A DNA stretch of 64,000 nt from Roseovarius sp. MMSF_3350 (GCF_030733425.1 NZ_JASHIZ010000011.1:1-64000); one strand, 5' to 3'. Counted from the stretch's first letter, positions 18,887 through 27,577 are shown. The notes: generated from the sequence alone by a model not told the origin. Numbers and translations are program-made.

Positions 18887-20034
18887 CAGGATCCGCTGAG
18901 CGTATCGCCTGCGGTCGAGATGGAACCGACGGCGCCGAGCGTACCGGTGAGCGCGCCGATGACCTTGCTCCACTGGGTAAAGGGAGCCTCGGTGACGTAG
19001 AGCGTGTCGTCGTCGCGAATGGCGAAGTCGCGGGCCATGAACATCCCGTTGGGCTGTGTAAGGTCCAGCACGTAGACCAGCCGCTGGGCCCCGATGAGAT
19101 CGTTGCGGCCCAAGACCTGATTGGCGATTTCCGCCGGTTCGTTGCGCAGCACGAAAACGCCGGTGGGGTCGGCCGCATTGGCCTGAAGGCCGCCGACCTG
19201 GGCGATGGCCTCGATCGCCGAGATGGTGGGCGACGGGAACGGCACGCGAGCCTGCCCGCCGGTGGCGCCGAGCGCGGTGAAGGCGCGTGTGTCTTCCTCG
19301 ACCAGCACGCGGTCGCCGCCGCGCAGGGCGATGTCGAACTCGGGGTGGCGGAACAGGTCCTGGAACCAGACCTTGGAGCGCATGTTGCCGCGGATCACGG
19401 TGACTTGCGCGATTTCCGGCTCGATGGTCACGCCGCCCGCAGCGGCCAGCATGGTGGAGAGCGTGCGGGTGGGGCGCTCGATCGGGTAGACGCCCTGGCC
19501 GCCCACGGCGCCCACCAGCGATACCGTGGCGCCGTCGCCAGCAAGGCGGCGCACCTCGACCTGCGGGTCGGGGGTCTGTTCATCGAGCTTGGAGGTGATG
19601 ATGCGCCGGATCGCCTCGGGCGTGTTGCCGGCGGCGCGGATACGACCCGCGTAGGGCACGAAGATGAAGCCGGCACCGTCGACCTGCACTTCTTCCAGAA
19701 GGGTCTGGTTGGCGCCTTCGCCAGCCAGCAGGCCGTCATCGACGTTTTCCCAGATTGTCAGGCCCAGGGTGTCGCCGGGGCGGATGGTGTCGGAGCCGAC
19801 GAGCCCCGCATTCTTGAAGGCGTCGGTGAAGCCGAGTGCGGGCTGAACGGCGGTGGCGCGGGTTACGCGGTCATTGACCGAAACCACGAAAGCATCGCCG
19901 GATCGCTGCACGGAACCGGAGTAGATCTGGCGTTTGCTGGGGCCTGAGCGGGGGAGGAAGCTGCACGACGCGATCATGCTCACAACGAGCATTATTGCGA
20001 CGGACTTCGCCCATCGTTTGGATTGGATTTTCAC
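18886..20034 (-). CDS. Outer-membrane polysaccharide export (OPX) lipoprotein, Wza/KpsD type
   Basis: 382 residues from GTG 20034 (AGGAG eight bases upstream); an ATG at 20079 would add 15 residues. A lipoprotein signal ends at C24 (MIASC). The polysaccharide-export domain includes DTLGLTIWENVDDGLL and the SLBB-type segments VSLVGAVGGQGVYPIERP and later FPSPTISAIEAIAQVGGL. Such proteins form the outer-membrane channel for capsule. The GTG start follows kpsS by 92 bp on the same strand. Confidence 0.9.
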   Translation of the reverse strand: MKIQSKRWAKSVAIMLVVSMIASCSFLPRSGPSKRQIYSGSVQRSGDAFVVSVNDRVTRATAVQPALGFTDAFKNAGLVGSDTIRPGDTLGLTIWENVDDGLLAGEGANQTLLEEVQVDGAGFIFVPYAGRIRAAGNTPEAIRRIITSKLDEQTPDPQVEVRRLAGDGATVSLVGAVGGQGVYPIERPTRTLSTMLAAAGGVTIEPEIAQVTVIRGNMRSKVWFQDLFRHPEFDIALRGGDRVLVEEDTRAFTALGATGGQARVPFPSPTISAIEAIAQVGGLQANAADPTGVFVLRNEPAEIANQVLGRNDLIGAQRLVYVLDLTQPNGMFMARDFAIRDDDTLYVTEAPFTQWSKVIGALTGTLGAVGSISTAGDTLSGS

Positions 20035-20126
20035 TGCCCGGTCTCCTCGACCTGATTTCCTGCCTCGGTTTTTTACCAACCGTAGCGTGAAGCGTCATGA
20101 AAATCCAGTGCCTTAGGGCTGGGTCT

Positions 20127-21419
20127 TCAGGTGACGGCCTGCAACTGTTGCCTTGGAGCCGCGGTGCCCGTGACCAGAGCGTCGTAGGGATCATCAGAGC
20201 TGAGCATCATGTCGACGGCCTGGCGCAGAAGCTGTCGGCGGCCGTTGGCGGAATAGAAGCCGCCCGCGACCTGGCTGGTTTCGAGCAGGTAGCGGCGGTA
20301 ATCGCCATAGGCCTTGCGGTCGGGCCGTTCGGCTCCGGCGAAGAAATCGCGCAGCGGCTTGGTAGAGACGAATTCGGGCTTGGCATAGACCGCTTCGCCG
20401 AAGGTCTTGAGCGGAATGCCGCGCCAGAGCACCTGCTGCGCGGCGGTGGAGTTCACGGTGACGGCGCTGCGGGCCTCGTTTAGAAGGCGCGCCAGCTTGC
20501 CGCCGCGCACATAGTGCACGCGGTCGAAAATGCCGTGCTGCCGCGCCAACCGGCGAAGGGTCGCGCGGATCGGGGTTCGGCCATCCTCGAGCGGGTGGGC
20601 CTTGACCACCAGGTGATGGTGTTTGGGCGCGCCCTTGGCGAAACTTTCGGCCACGGTTTCGAGGAATTCGGTCATCGTGGTGAACGGAGAATGCTTCTGG
20701 AACGAGGCGTCATGTTCCAGTTGCAGCAGCGCCAGATGATAGGGAAAGCCGCCGTGGCGGATGCGCCAGGTGGCGATGCGCCGGTCGATGGCCTGAAACG
20801 GCATTAGGACCAACCGCTTGAGGTAAAGGGCGAATTCCTGGCGGACGGTCAGGGCGCGGTGGGGGCGAAAATTGCGGTAGCGGCGATTAAACAGCAGCAC
20901 GCAGCCGTGATAGGCCGCGCCGTAAAAGATATGCTGGCGCATATCGCCCCAGGAGGCAGGCGGCAGGGCTGTGTCCATGTCGGAGTTTTCCAGAGCCTTG
21001 CGCATGTCGTCGACGCCCATTTCCATCAGGCGCGAATGGCCGTTCGAGCCGCCGCGCTCGTAGGTGACCCAGTAGGGGCGCAGGTAGCCTTCCTCGAACA
21101 CGTGAATGGTGAGGCCGAGCGCTCGCGCCTCCTCGACCGCCTGGGCGTGGATCGTGCGCGTATCGCCGTAGAGTACCAGATCGGTGACGCCCTTGTCCTG
21201 CACCAATGCGCGGAAGGTGGGCTGCCAGTCTTCGGCGGCGCCGGTGAAGGGGATATAGCTGCGGCGGTCGCGCCAGAAGGCCGCGTCGCCGGCGTTAAAG
21301 CCCACGCGCCATACCTCCGCCCCGGCGCGGCGCAACATGCGGCCCAGCCTTGAAAAAAACGGGCCGTGGGGTCCTTGCAAAAACAAGAAGACCCGGTTGT
21401 CGCCGGTTGGTGAACTCAT
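20127..21419 (-). CDS. kpsS: Capsule polysaccharide Kdo transferase KpsS
   Basis: 430 residues. The N-terminal FLFLQGPHGPFFSRLGRML is characteristic of KpsS, followed by VFEEGYLRPYWVTYERGG and VKAHPLEDGR, and late TVNSTAAQQVLWRGIPLKTFG. KpsS starts the poly-Kdo linker on the lipid anchor of ABC-transporter-dependent capsules. It is first of the three minus-strand capsule genes, and its promoter should lie in 21420-21570, shared with divergent ribE. Confidence 0.92.
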   Translation of the reverse strand: MSSPTGDNRVFLFLQGPHGPFFSRLGRMLRRAGAEVWRVGFNAGDAAFWRDRRSYIPFTGAAEDWQPTFRALVQDKGVTDLVLYGDTRTIHAQAVEEARALGLTIHVFEEGYLRPYWVTYERGGSNGHSRLMEMGVDDMRKALENSDMDTALPPASWGDMRQHIFYGAAYHGCVLLFNRRYRNFRPHRALTVRQEFALYLKRLVLMPFQAIDRRIATWRIRHGGFPYHLALLQLEHDASFQKHSPFTTMTEFLETVAESFAKGAPKHHHLVVKAHPLEDGRTPIRATLRRLARQHGIFDRVHYVRGGKLARLLNEARSAVTVNSTAAQQVLWRGIPLKTFGEAVYAKPEFVSTKPLRDFFAGAERPDRKAYGDYRRYLLETSQVAGGFYSANGRRQLLRQAVDMMLSSDDPYDALVTGTAAPRQQLQAVT

Positions 21420-21571
21420 ACCCTTGTGCCTTTTTTACGCCTGGATGCGTTTAAACTTTTGGAGTCTGTTAGGCCAGTATTTAGTCGAAATTAAGGCTGG
21501 GGACGGTGGGGCGGTCCTTGCCTTGGGCGGGCTTGCCCGGTAGGTCGGAACTGGACCACAGGGAGACGGGC

Positions 21572-22159
21572 ATGTTCACCGGTATAATCACGGATATGGG
21601 CGAGATACGGGCGCTGGAACAGCGCGGTGATCTGCGGGCGCGGATCGGCACCGGCTATGACATGGCGGGCGTCGACATGGGCGCGTCGATCGCGTGCGAC
21701 GGCGTGTGCCTGACAGTGGTGGACAAGGGGCCGGACTGGTTCGACGTGGACGTGTCGGCAGAGACCCTGTCGAAGAGCAACCTGGATACCTGGGGTGAGG
21801 GCAGAAAAGTCAACCTCGAGAGGTCTTTACGGGTCGGAGACGAACTGGGCGGGCACATCGTTTCGGGGCACGTGGATGGCCTGGCCGAGGTGGTCGGCGT
21901 CGAGGATGAGGGCGACAGCACGCGGGTCAGATTGCGCGCCCCGGATGCGCTGGCGAAGTTCATCGCGCCCAAGGGATCGGTGGCGCTGAACGGCACCTCG
22001 CTGACGGTGAACGAGGTCGAGGGCGCGGTGTTCGGGGTCAACTTCATCCCGCATACCAAGCAGGTCACGACATGGGGCCGCGTGGCTGTGGGCGACCTGG
22101 TGAATCTGGAGATTGATACGCTGGCACGCTACGTGGCGCGGCTGGCCGAGGCGGGTTGA
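21572..22159 (+). CDS. ribE: Riboflavin synthase alpha chain
   Basis: 195 residues from ATG 21572 (GGGAGAC site). The conserved start MFTGIITDMG and two lumazine-binding repeats are present: CDGVCLTVVD in the first, SVALNGTSLTVNEVEG in the second; SGHVDG is also typical. It dismutates two 6,7-dimethyl-8-ribityllumazine molecules into riboflavin. I saw no FMN riboswitch upstream, and the capsule genes separate it from ribD. Confidence 0.95.
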   Translation: MFTGIITDMGEIRALEQRGDLRARIGTGYDMAGVDMGASIACDGVCLTVVDKGPDWFDVDVSAETLSKSNLDTWGEGRKVNLERSLRVGDELGGHIVSGHVDGLAEVVGVEDEGDSTRVRLRAPDALAKFIAPKGSVALNGTSLTVNEVEGAVFGVNFIPHTKQVTTWGRVAVGDLVNLEIDTLARYVARLAEAG

Positions 22160-22200
22160 GGCGGCCGGCGGGTAAAGCCCTCGGAATTAACCTTTGTGAA

Positions 22201-22240
22201 CGTCGGTATCGCGTCGGTATCCCGGTAGCATCGCGTCGGT
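22201..22240. repeat. Short CGTCGGT direct repeats in the ribE downstream gap
   Basis: CGTCGGTATC is repeated at 22201-22210 and 22212-22221, and CGTCGGT recurs at 22234-22240. The gap between ribE and the next supported gene (22160-22560) holds this, a possible 44-residue ORF and a nested palindrome, and nothing else that I can see. Confidence 0.4.
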
Positions 22241-22354
22241 GCCATTTTCTGAACCTGTCTGTCAGGCGATGCGACCCATGCGCAGGGGTGATCCGCGCAT
22301 TCCGTTCGCTGGATGTGACGGCTTGCCCGCCAGATCGCAGAGCGAGGCATTTCG

Positions 22355-22489
22355 ATGACCCTTCCCAACCGTTTTCATATCGTGGCGCTGGCTGCGCTAA
22401 TCCTCGGCGGGCTGATCGCCGACAGCGCCGAGTCGCAGGGCATGGCTTGCGACCATCCGTACCGGTCGGGCAGTGAGGCTGCGGCCTGA
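22355..22489 (+). CDS. Possible 44-residue secreted peptide
   Basis: ATG 22355 opens 44 codons with a plausible signal-peptide pattern: polar start, then HIVALAALILGGLIA, then SAESQG. A weak GCGAGG lies upstream. The remaining ~20 residues (MACDHPYRSGSEAAA) have one cysteine. The stop is directly followed by the nested palindrome, a sensible terminator. No family recognised; it could equally be chance. Confidence 0.35.
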   Translation: MTLPNRFHIVALAALILGGLIADSAESQGMACDHPYRSGSEAAA

Positions 22490-22554
22490 GAAAATTCTGC
22501 GAATTTTCTGGCGCGGGTGGCCGCGCGGGGGCCGGGAAAATTCGCAGAATTTTC
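22490..22554. terminator. Nested palindrome, probable bidirectional terminator
   Basis: GAAAATTC-TGC-GAATTTTC (22490-22508) and GAAAATTC-GCA-GAATTTTC (22536-22554) are each palindromic and are exact reverse complements of one another. They can form either two short hairpins or one 19-bp hairpin around a 27-base GC-rich loop. The position fits a terminator for the minus-strand operon ending at 22561 and for anything rightward from ribE. Confidence 0.6.
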
Positions 22555-22560
22555 TGGCGG

Positions 22561-23211
22561 TCAGTCGTTGTCGCTGAGGCCGGCGCCGGCGCCTGTCAGG
22601 CGGCTGGCCTCGGTTTCGGGGGCGTAGGTGCGCTGTGCGAAGGTTTCGAGGATTGCGATCGCCTGTGGCATCGGGGTGGCGCGGTAGAGCCGGGTGAGCA
22701 TGGTGCCGTGCCGTGCCTCCGCGGCGGCGAGATGGACCGTGTCTGTCTGGGCGCAGTCGAGGGCGGCGCCGGGGTCATCGAGATGCGTTTTGCCGTCGCC
22801 CCGTGTGATCGTGCAGCCTTGCCAGTGCAGAGACAGATGCGCGCCGGTGCGGTCGGCGGCCCAGACCATGTAGGGGACCAAAAGCAAGGGCCATGCGACC
22901 GGACCCGTGGTCACGGTGCGGCCCGCGGCCCAGTCGGCGGCGAGGTCGCAGAGCGTCGCGCCGGTGGCGATGGGGCAGAGAAGGCCGCCAGTCGCGGTCC
23001 ACGTCTCGCCCAGGGCCTGCGGGCCAAGGCTTGCGGCGGGGGCGCCATCGTTGCGGGTCAGGACCTCGGCCAGGGCCAGCGCCCCGGGCCAGCCGGCGGC
23101 GCAGGTCCAGCGGGCGGCGCGGCCGGCTTCCTCGGCCAGTCCCCAGGCGTATCCGGCGCCGCGGGTGGCCTTGCGCGAGAGCGCCTCGATTTCATTCAGT
23201 GACCACATCAT
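22561..23211 (-). CDS. DUF3726-like protein
   Basis: 216 residues from ATG 23211, overlapping the stop of the upstream gene (ATGA). Start MMWSLNEIEALSRKATRGAG, a composition rich in Ala/Gly/Leu, and WP-type segments (CAAGWPGALALAEVL, VAWPLLLVPYMVWAADR) recall DUF3726 proteins, whose function is unknown. No signal peptide; the hydrophobic stretches are too short for certain membrane spans. It is the last gene of an operon with BCCT transporter, M19-like protein and aldehyde dehydrogenase. Confidence 0.7.
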   Translation of the reverse strand: MMWSLNEIEALSRKATRGAGYAWGLAEEAGRAARWTCAAGWPGALALAEVLTRNDGAPAASLGPQALGETWTATGGLLCPIATGATLCDLAADWAAGRTVTTGPVAWPLLLVPYMVWAADRTGAHLSLHWQGCTITRGDGKTHLDDPGAALDCAQTDTVHLAAAEARHGTMLTRLYRATPMPQAIAILETFAQRTYAPETEASRLTGAGAGLSDND

Positions 23212-24899
23212 TGCGCGCCCATTGGAAGGGGCGGGAGGGTCCAGTCGTCGCCCGTCTCTGCAAGCTCGTGAGGGAAGGGAGCGTGCTGGAACATGTTGAT
23301 CCGCAGCCAGCGGTCCGAGCGGGGATCGAAATGGCAGGCACCGAAGAAGCTGAGCTTCAGCCGGAGCATGTCGACGGGCAGCATGTCGGCGGATAGCGTG
23401 TTGTCGCGGATCTCGGCATAGGGCAGGCGGGCGGCGATCTGGGCGCGGCGGGCGATATGGCGATGCTGGGGGTGGGCCAGCAGGAATTCGGCGACGGTGG
23501 ACTGGGGGGCGTCCTTGAGCGCGGCATGGGCCAGCACGGCGTCGCGGCCGGGGCCGAGGGGTTGTTCGTAGGGCTCGATCGGTTCCAGGGCGCGTTCGCC
23601 AAGGCGGGGTTCGAGCTTGGCCTGGGAGGTGTACCATACGCGGGCCTGCGCCTTGCGGGCGGTCCAGTCGGTGGCCAGAGCCCAAGCGTATATATCCTCG
23701 ATGATGTCTCTCAGGCGGACAAGCGGCATGGTGCCGTCGATAGGGAAACTGGCCTGTTCGTCGGCGGCCATGCATTGGGTGAGGTCGTCGACCAGATCGC
23801 CGTAGGGTTCCATCAGCAGCGAGGCGAGCTGTTCCTGGCCTTCGAGCGACAGGTGCGCCTCGCCCCAGAGCCAGAGGCGGTTCCAGGGGTGATCGGTGGT
23901 GAGGTCGGCGGTGTCCAGATGCGCCATGAGCGCTTTCATGTCCGAGCGCAGGTCGGTGCATTTCTGGATCTGCATCGGGTGGGCGGAGTGCCAGCCCTCG
24001 GCATGGATCTGCGCGCGGGCGGCGAAGCGGCGGAAGGCTTGCGCGGTGGCCTCGGGCGCGGCGGGTTGGGAACGGACGCGGGCCAGCGCCTCTTCCCGCG
24101 CGGCGACCCAAGCGTTGAGGAGGGCGGGGTGGTTCACCAGGAAGGGCGCCATGCCAAGGCCGGTGGAATTGCCGATGCCGAAGCGGCGGCGCAGGGCGGG
24201 GTCGAGCGGCACGGCCGTGCCGGGGCTGCGGGCGCGGGCCATGTGCTCGACCAGGTCCATGACGAAGCAGCGGGTGAGGTACACGGACAGCATTTCGATC
24301 TGGAACGGCCCGGCGCATTCGGGGCGGTGGCGGGTCTGTTCGCGGTCCGCCGCGCCGAACTTGCCCGAGCCGTAGACCGCCGTGGTGCGCATCAGGTAGC
24401 CGACGGCGCGGACCTGGTCCTCGTCCGGCTGGTGGCCTGCGCTGAGGGCGTCGACGACATGGTCCCAGAGCCGGACCGAGCGGTTGGCGCGGGAGAGGGA
24501 CAGCTCGCGGTCGGAGATGCGGCCGGATTCCTGCTTTGGCACGTTGTCGCGCAGGCGGGCGATGTCGGCCTCGGTGGGGATGCCGTCATAGAGCGTGAAG
24601 GTGGCGTCCCAGGCGGTGGCGATGACGCGGTCGGAGCGTTGGTCTGCCGGCAGGTCATGGGCGAAGGCGACGAGGGAATAGGCGTGGTCCGGCCCTTGCG
24701 CGGTGTAGATGGCGTGGCCGACGCCGCCCGCGTCGATGTCGAAACTGGTCTGGGTGATGGTCCAGTCGTCGCGGTTGAGGCGGCGCAGAAGCTGGCGCAT
24801 GAAGGAAAGCCGTGTCTGGTGGGCGGCGCCGAGACGGGCCAGCGTCATGACCGTGTCGGGGTCACGGGGTGGGACCCTTTGCTGTGCCACTTGGTCCAT
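23208..24899 (-). CDS. 563-residue cytoplasmic protein of unknown family
   Basis: Starts at ATG 24899 with AAGGAG six bases upstream. No signal peptide or membrane span. Recognisable patches are GHAIYTAQGPDHAYSLVAFAH near residue 60-80, TAVYGSGKFGAADRE near 170-185, FGIGNSTGLGMAPFLVNHP near 240-260, and LKLSFFGACHFDPRSDRWLRIN near 515-540. These conserved-looking, Gly/His/Asp-rich patches suggest an enzyme, but I cannot place it in a family. It overlaps the DUF3726-like gene and follows the BCCT transporter by 69 bp, so a role in metabolism of the imported compound is inferred. Confidence 0.85.
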   Translation of the reverse strand: MDQVAQQRVPPRDPDTVMTLARLGAAHQTRLSFMRQLLRRLNRDDWTITQTSFDIDAGGVGHAIYTAQGPDHAYSLVAFAHDLPADQRSDRVIATAWDATFTLYDGIPTEADIARLRDNVPKQESGRISDRELSLSRANRSVRLWDHVVDALSAGHQPDEDQVRAVGYLMRTTAVYGSGKFGAADREQTRHRPECAGPFQIEMLSVYLTRCFVMDLVEHMARARSPGTAVPLDPALRRRFGIGNSTGLGMAPFLVNHPALLNAWVAAREEALARVRSQPAAPEATAQAFRRFAARAQIHAEGWHSAHPMQIQKCTDLRSDMKALMAHLDTADLTTDHPWNRLWLWGEAHLSLEGQEQLASLLMEPYGDLVDDLTQCMAADEQASFPIDGTMPLVRLRDIIEDIYAWALATDWTARKAQARVWYTSQAKLEPRLGERALEPIEPYEQPLGPGRDAVLAHAALKDAPQSTVAEFLLAHPQHRHIARRAQIAARLPYAEIRDNTLSADMLPVDMLRLKLSFFGACHFDPRSDRWLRINMFQHAPFPHELAETGDDWTLPPLPMGAQ

Positions 24900-24968
24900 G
24901 CCGGCTCCTTCAATGCCGATGATAGGGGCGTGGGGGCGATCCGTCCAAGGACCGCCCCGGTGGTGGTG

Positions 24969-26537
24969 TCAGTTCGCTTCGCGGCCCTTGGCCAGCGTGA
25001 TGCGCAGCGCGTCCCAGAGCGAGGGCAGCAGCACCAGCGACACCGGCACCGCGGTGACGACGATGAAGCTTTGCAGTTTCGAGATGCCGCCCGAGCCGGT
25101 GTAGATCAGGATCAGGGCCATCACGCCCATGGCGATGCCCCAGAAGATGCGCACGGGGAGCGAGGGGATATCCTCGTTCGACATGGCGACCGAGATCACG
25201 TAGGTCATCGAGTCGCCCGTCGTGGCCACGAAGACGGTCGTCAGGATCAGGAAGAGGACCGAGACGATGAAGCCCGCGGGCAGCGACTGGGTGATCGCCA
25301 AGAGGGCGGCGGGCAGGTTGAAGCCTTCGAAGGCGCTGGAGATGGCGCCCCGGTTGCCGAGTTCGGCGCTGATGCCGGTGCCGCCGACGATCGTGAACCA
25401 GAAGCAGGTGACGATGGGGGCGACGATCGACAGCATGATGACGATCGAGCGGATCGAGCGGCCACGGCTGATGCGGGCGATGAACATCGCCATGAGCGGG
25501 CCGTAGCCCAGGAACCAGCCCCAGAAGAACACGGTCCACCAGCCGAGCCAGCCGGGATCGCCGAAGAGGCCGGCCTCGCCGCGATAGAGCGCCATGCCGA
25601 AGAAATCGGTGATGTAGGTGGTCATGCCGCTGAAGAAGCCCTGGAAGATGAAGCCGGTTGGACCGGCCACAAGGATGAAGAGCAGCAGGAGGGCTGCGAG
25701 GATCACGTTGAAGCGGCTGAGGACTTGGATGCCTTTGGACAGGCCGGTGGCCGCCGAGAGCGTGTAGATCGCGACGAGGCCGAGGATGACGGCGGCTTGC
25801 GTGCCGAAGGTGTCGGGGAGGCCGAAGAGCGCGTTGAGGCCGTAGCTGACTTGGAGACCCAGGAAACCGATGGGGCCGACGGTGCCCGCGACCACGGCGA
25901 TGATGCAGGACGCGTCGGCGATGAGGCCGATGGGGCCCTTGATGGCGGCGTCCCCGAAGAGCGGGTAGAGCAGGGTGCGCGGGGCCATGGGCAGGCCCTT
26001 TTCATAGTGGTAATGCATCAGCATCACCGTGGTCAGCGCGCCCAGGATGGCCCAGGCGAGGAATCCCCAGTGCATGAAGCTTTGCGCCAGCGCGGGCGCG
26101 ACGACCTCTGCCGTGGCGCTTTCGGCGCCGAAATAGGGCGGTGTCGACAGGAAATGGGCCATGGGCTCGCCCGCCGCCCAGAAGACGCCGCCGCCTGCCA
26201 GAAGCGTGCACATGATCATGGCGCCCCATTGGAAGACGGGGAATTCGGGTGTGGTGAGGTCGCCCATCAGGGCCTTGCTGCCAGGAAGGACGATCAGGAC
26301 GAGGCCGATGAGGAAGGTGGCCAGCAGCAGGAGCTGCCAGTAGAGGCCGAAATACTTTGCCGAGACTGCGAAGCTGGCGTCGACCATGTTGCTCAGGAGG
26401 TCGAGGTCATAGAGGGCCACGAGGCAGAAAAGCGCGATGAAGCCCCCTGTTATGGCGAAGAGCGGCTTGTTGATGTGGTGCGTGCCGCCCGAACTGTGCG
26501 CGGCGGTGGCGTCTTGGGTATGCGTGGTATCGGACAT
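24969..26537 (-). CDS. BCCT-family betaine/choline/carnitine-type transporter
   Basis: 522 residues with about twelve membrane segments. The BCCT signature is clear: FWGWFLGYGPLMAMFIARIS, and the substrate-region segment MIMCTLLAGGGVFWAAGEP. BCCT proteins import quaternary ammonium compounds or related sulfonium compounds with Na+ or H+. No long C-terminal osmosensory tail is present, favouring nutrient uptake over osmoregulation. GGGAGA precedes ATG 26537. Lies between the M19-like protein and the 563-residue unknown in one operon. Confidence 0.93.
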   Translation of the reverse strand: MSDTTHTQDATAAHSSGGTHHINKPLFAITGGFIALFCLVALYDLDLLSNMVDASFAVSAKYFGLYWQLLLLATFLIGLVLIVLPGSKALMGDLTTPEFPVFQWGAMIMCTLLAGGGVFWAAGEPMAHFLSTPPYFGAESATAEVVAPALAQSFMHWGFLAWAILGALTTVMLMHYHYEKGLPMAPRTLLYPLFGDAAIKGPIGLIADASCIIAVVAGTVGPIGFLGLQVSYGLNALFGLPDTFGTQAAVILGLVAIYTLSAATGLSKGIQVLSRFNVILAALLLLFILVAGPTGFIFQGFFSGMTTYITDFFGMALYRGEAGLFGDPGWLGWWTVFFWGWFLGYGPLMAMFIARISRGRSIRSIVIMLSIVAPIVTCFWFTIVGGTGISAELGNRGAISSAFEGFNLPAALLAITQSLPAGFIVSVLFLILTTVFVATTGDSMTYVISVAMSNEDIPSLPVRIFWGIAMGVMALILIYTGSGGISKLQSFIVVTAVPVSLVLLPSLWDALRITLAKGREAN

Positions 26538-26581
26538 TCAAGTCTCCCTGTGGACTGTCCCTGGGGTGGCGTTCTGCGCCT

Positions 26582-27577
26582 TCAGGTGTCCTGCTTTTGG
26601 TGTTCCGGGGTGAAGTTGTCTTGGAAGAAGCGCAGCCAGTTGTCGCCCATGAGGCCGGCGATCTCGCTGTCGTCGAAGCCGACTTGTTTGAGGCCGTCCG
26701 CCAGGTTCGGAAAGTCGGTGTTGTTCTGAAACCAGTTGGGTTGCGGGGGGAAGCCGGGATTGGCGGCCGAGCCTTCGCCGTAGTCGATGCTCTTGGTCCA
26801 GCGGCCGGTGCGCATCCATTCGACGATGCTGTCGGGCTGGTCTTGGCAGAGGTCGGAGCCGATGCCGAAATGCTCGGGTCCGAAGGTTTCGGCCGCGTCG
26901 GCGATCATCTGGCAGAAGCCCTGGAGCGTGCAGTCGGTGCTGCCTGCAAGGTGGTGCGGGTAGAGCGAAAAACCCATCATGCCGCCATTCGAGGTTACGG
27001 CGCGGATGACGTCGTCGCGCTTGTTGCGCAGGGCGGGGTGCCAGGCGTGCGGGTTGGCGTGGGTGATGGCGATGGGGCGCTGCGAGTGGTCGGCGGCCTC
27101 TATCGTGGAGCGGTCGGCGGAGTGGGACATGTCGACCACCAGCCCGACGCGGTTCATTTCGCGGATGACCTCGCGGCCCATTCGGGTGAGGCCCGCATCC
27201 TCGGCCTCGTAGCAGCCCGTGGCGAGGAGGCTTTGGTTGTTGTAGGTCAGCTGCATGAAGCGTGCGCCGAGGTCGTGCCAGACCTCGACGAGGCCGATAT
27301 CGTCCTCGATGGGCGAGGGGTTCTGGAAGCCGAAGAAGATGGCGGTGCGGCCGGTCTCGTGCGCGGTGCGCACATCGCCTGCCCACCGCCCCTTGATGAT
27401 CAGGTCGGGGTATTGTTCGAACCAGCGGTTCCAGCGTTCGACGTTGAGGACGGTTTCGCGGAAGGTTTCGTGGTAGGCGATGGTGACGTGGACGGCATCG
27501 AGGCCGCCCTGCCGCATTTGGCGGAAGATCTTTTCCGACCAGTTGGCGTATTGCAGTCCGTCGATGCGGTAGGTCAT
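26582..27577 (-). CDS. M19 'membrane dipeptidase' family protein with an incomplete metal site
   Basis: 331 residues. The fold assignment rests on LTYNN, VVDMSHSADRST and AITHANPHA, with two histidines (H152, H173) 21 residues apart as in renal dipeptidase. The N-terminal HxD metal motif is replaced (DGLQYAN, residues 6-12) and the bridging glutamate region reads GFQN with Q85. A bacterial subfamily with this N-terminus exists next to betaine/dimethylglycine catabolism genes in Pseudomonas (from memory). So dipeptide hydrolysis is doubtful. ATG 27577 has GGAAGG and overlaps the end of a small upstream ORF. Cytoplasmic; no signal peptide. Confidence 0.82.
   Translation of the reverse strand: MTYRIDGLQYANWSEKIFRQMRQGGLDAVHVTIAYHETFRETVLNVERWNRWFEQYPDLIIKGRWAGDVRTAHETGRTAIFFGFQNPSPIEDDIGLVEVWHDLGARFMQLTYNNQSLLATGCYEAEDAGLTRMGREVIREMNRVGLVVDMSHSADRSTIEAADHSQRPIAITHANPHAWHPALRNKRDDVIRAVTSNGGMMGFSLYPHHLAGSTDCTLQGFCQMIADAAETFGPEHFGIGSDLCQDQPDSIVEWMRTGRWTKSIDYGEGSAANPGFPPQPNWFQNNTDFPNLADGLKQVGFDDSEIAGLMGDNWLRFFQDNFTPEHQKQDT

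Noticed and set aside
21420-21571. Possible FMN riboswitch before ribE
   Set aside because: I could not find the conserved multi-stem core; the gap is short and AT-rich and looks like a divergent promoter.
23457-26729. 1090-codon open frame on the plus strand
   Set aside because: It is antisense to the BCCT and 563-aa genes; its translation is His/Gly/Glu-rich low-complexity, typical of high-GC shadow frames. The minus-strand genes have clear motifs and ribosome sites.
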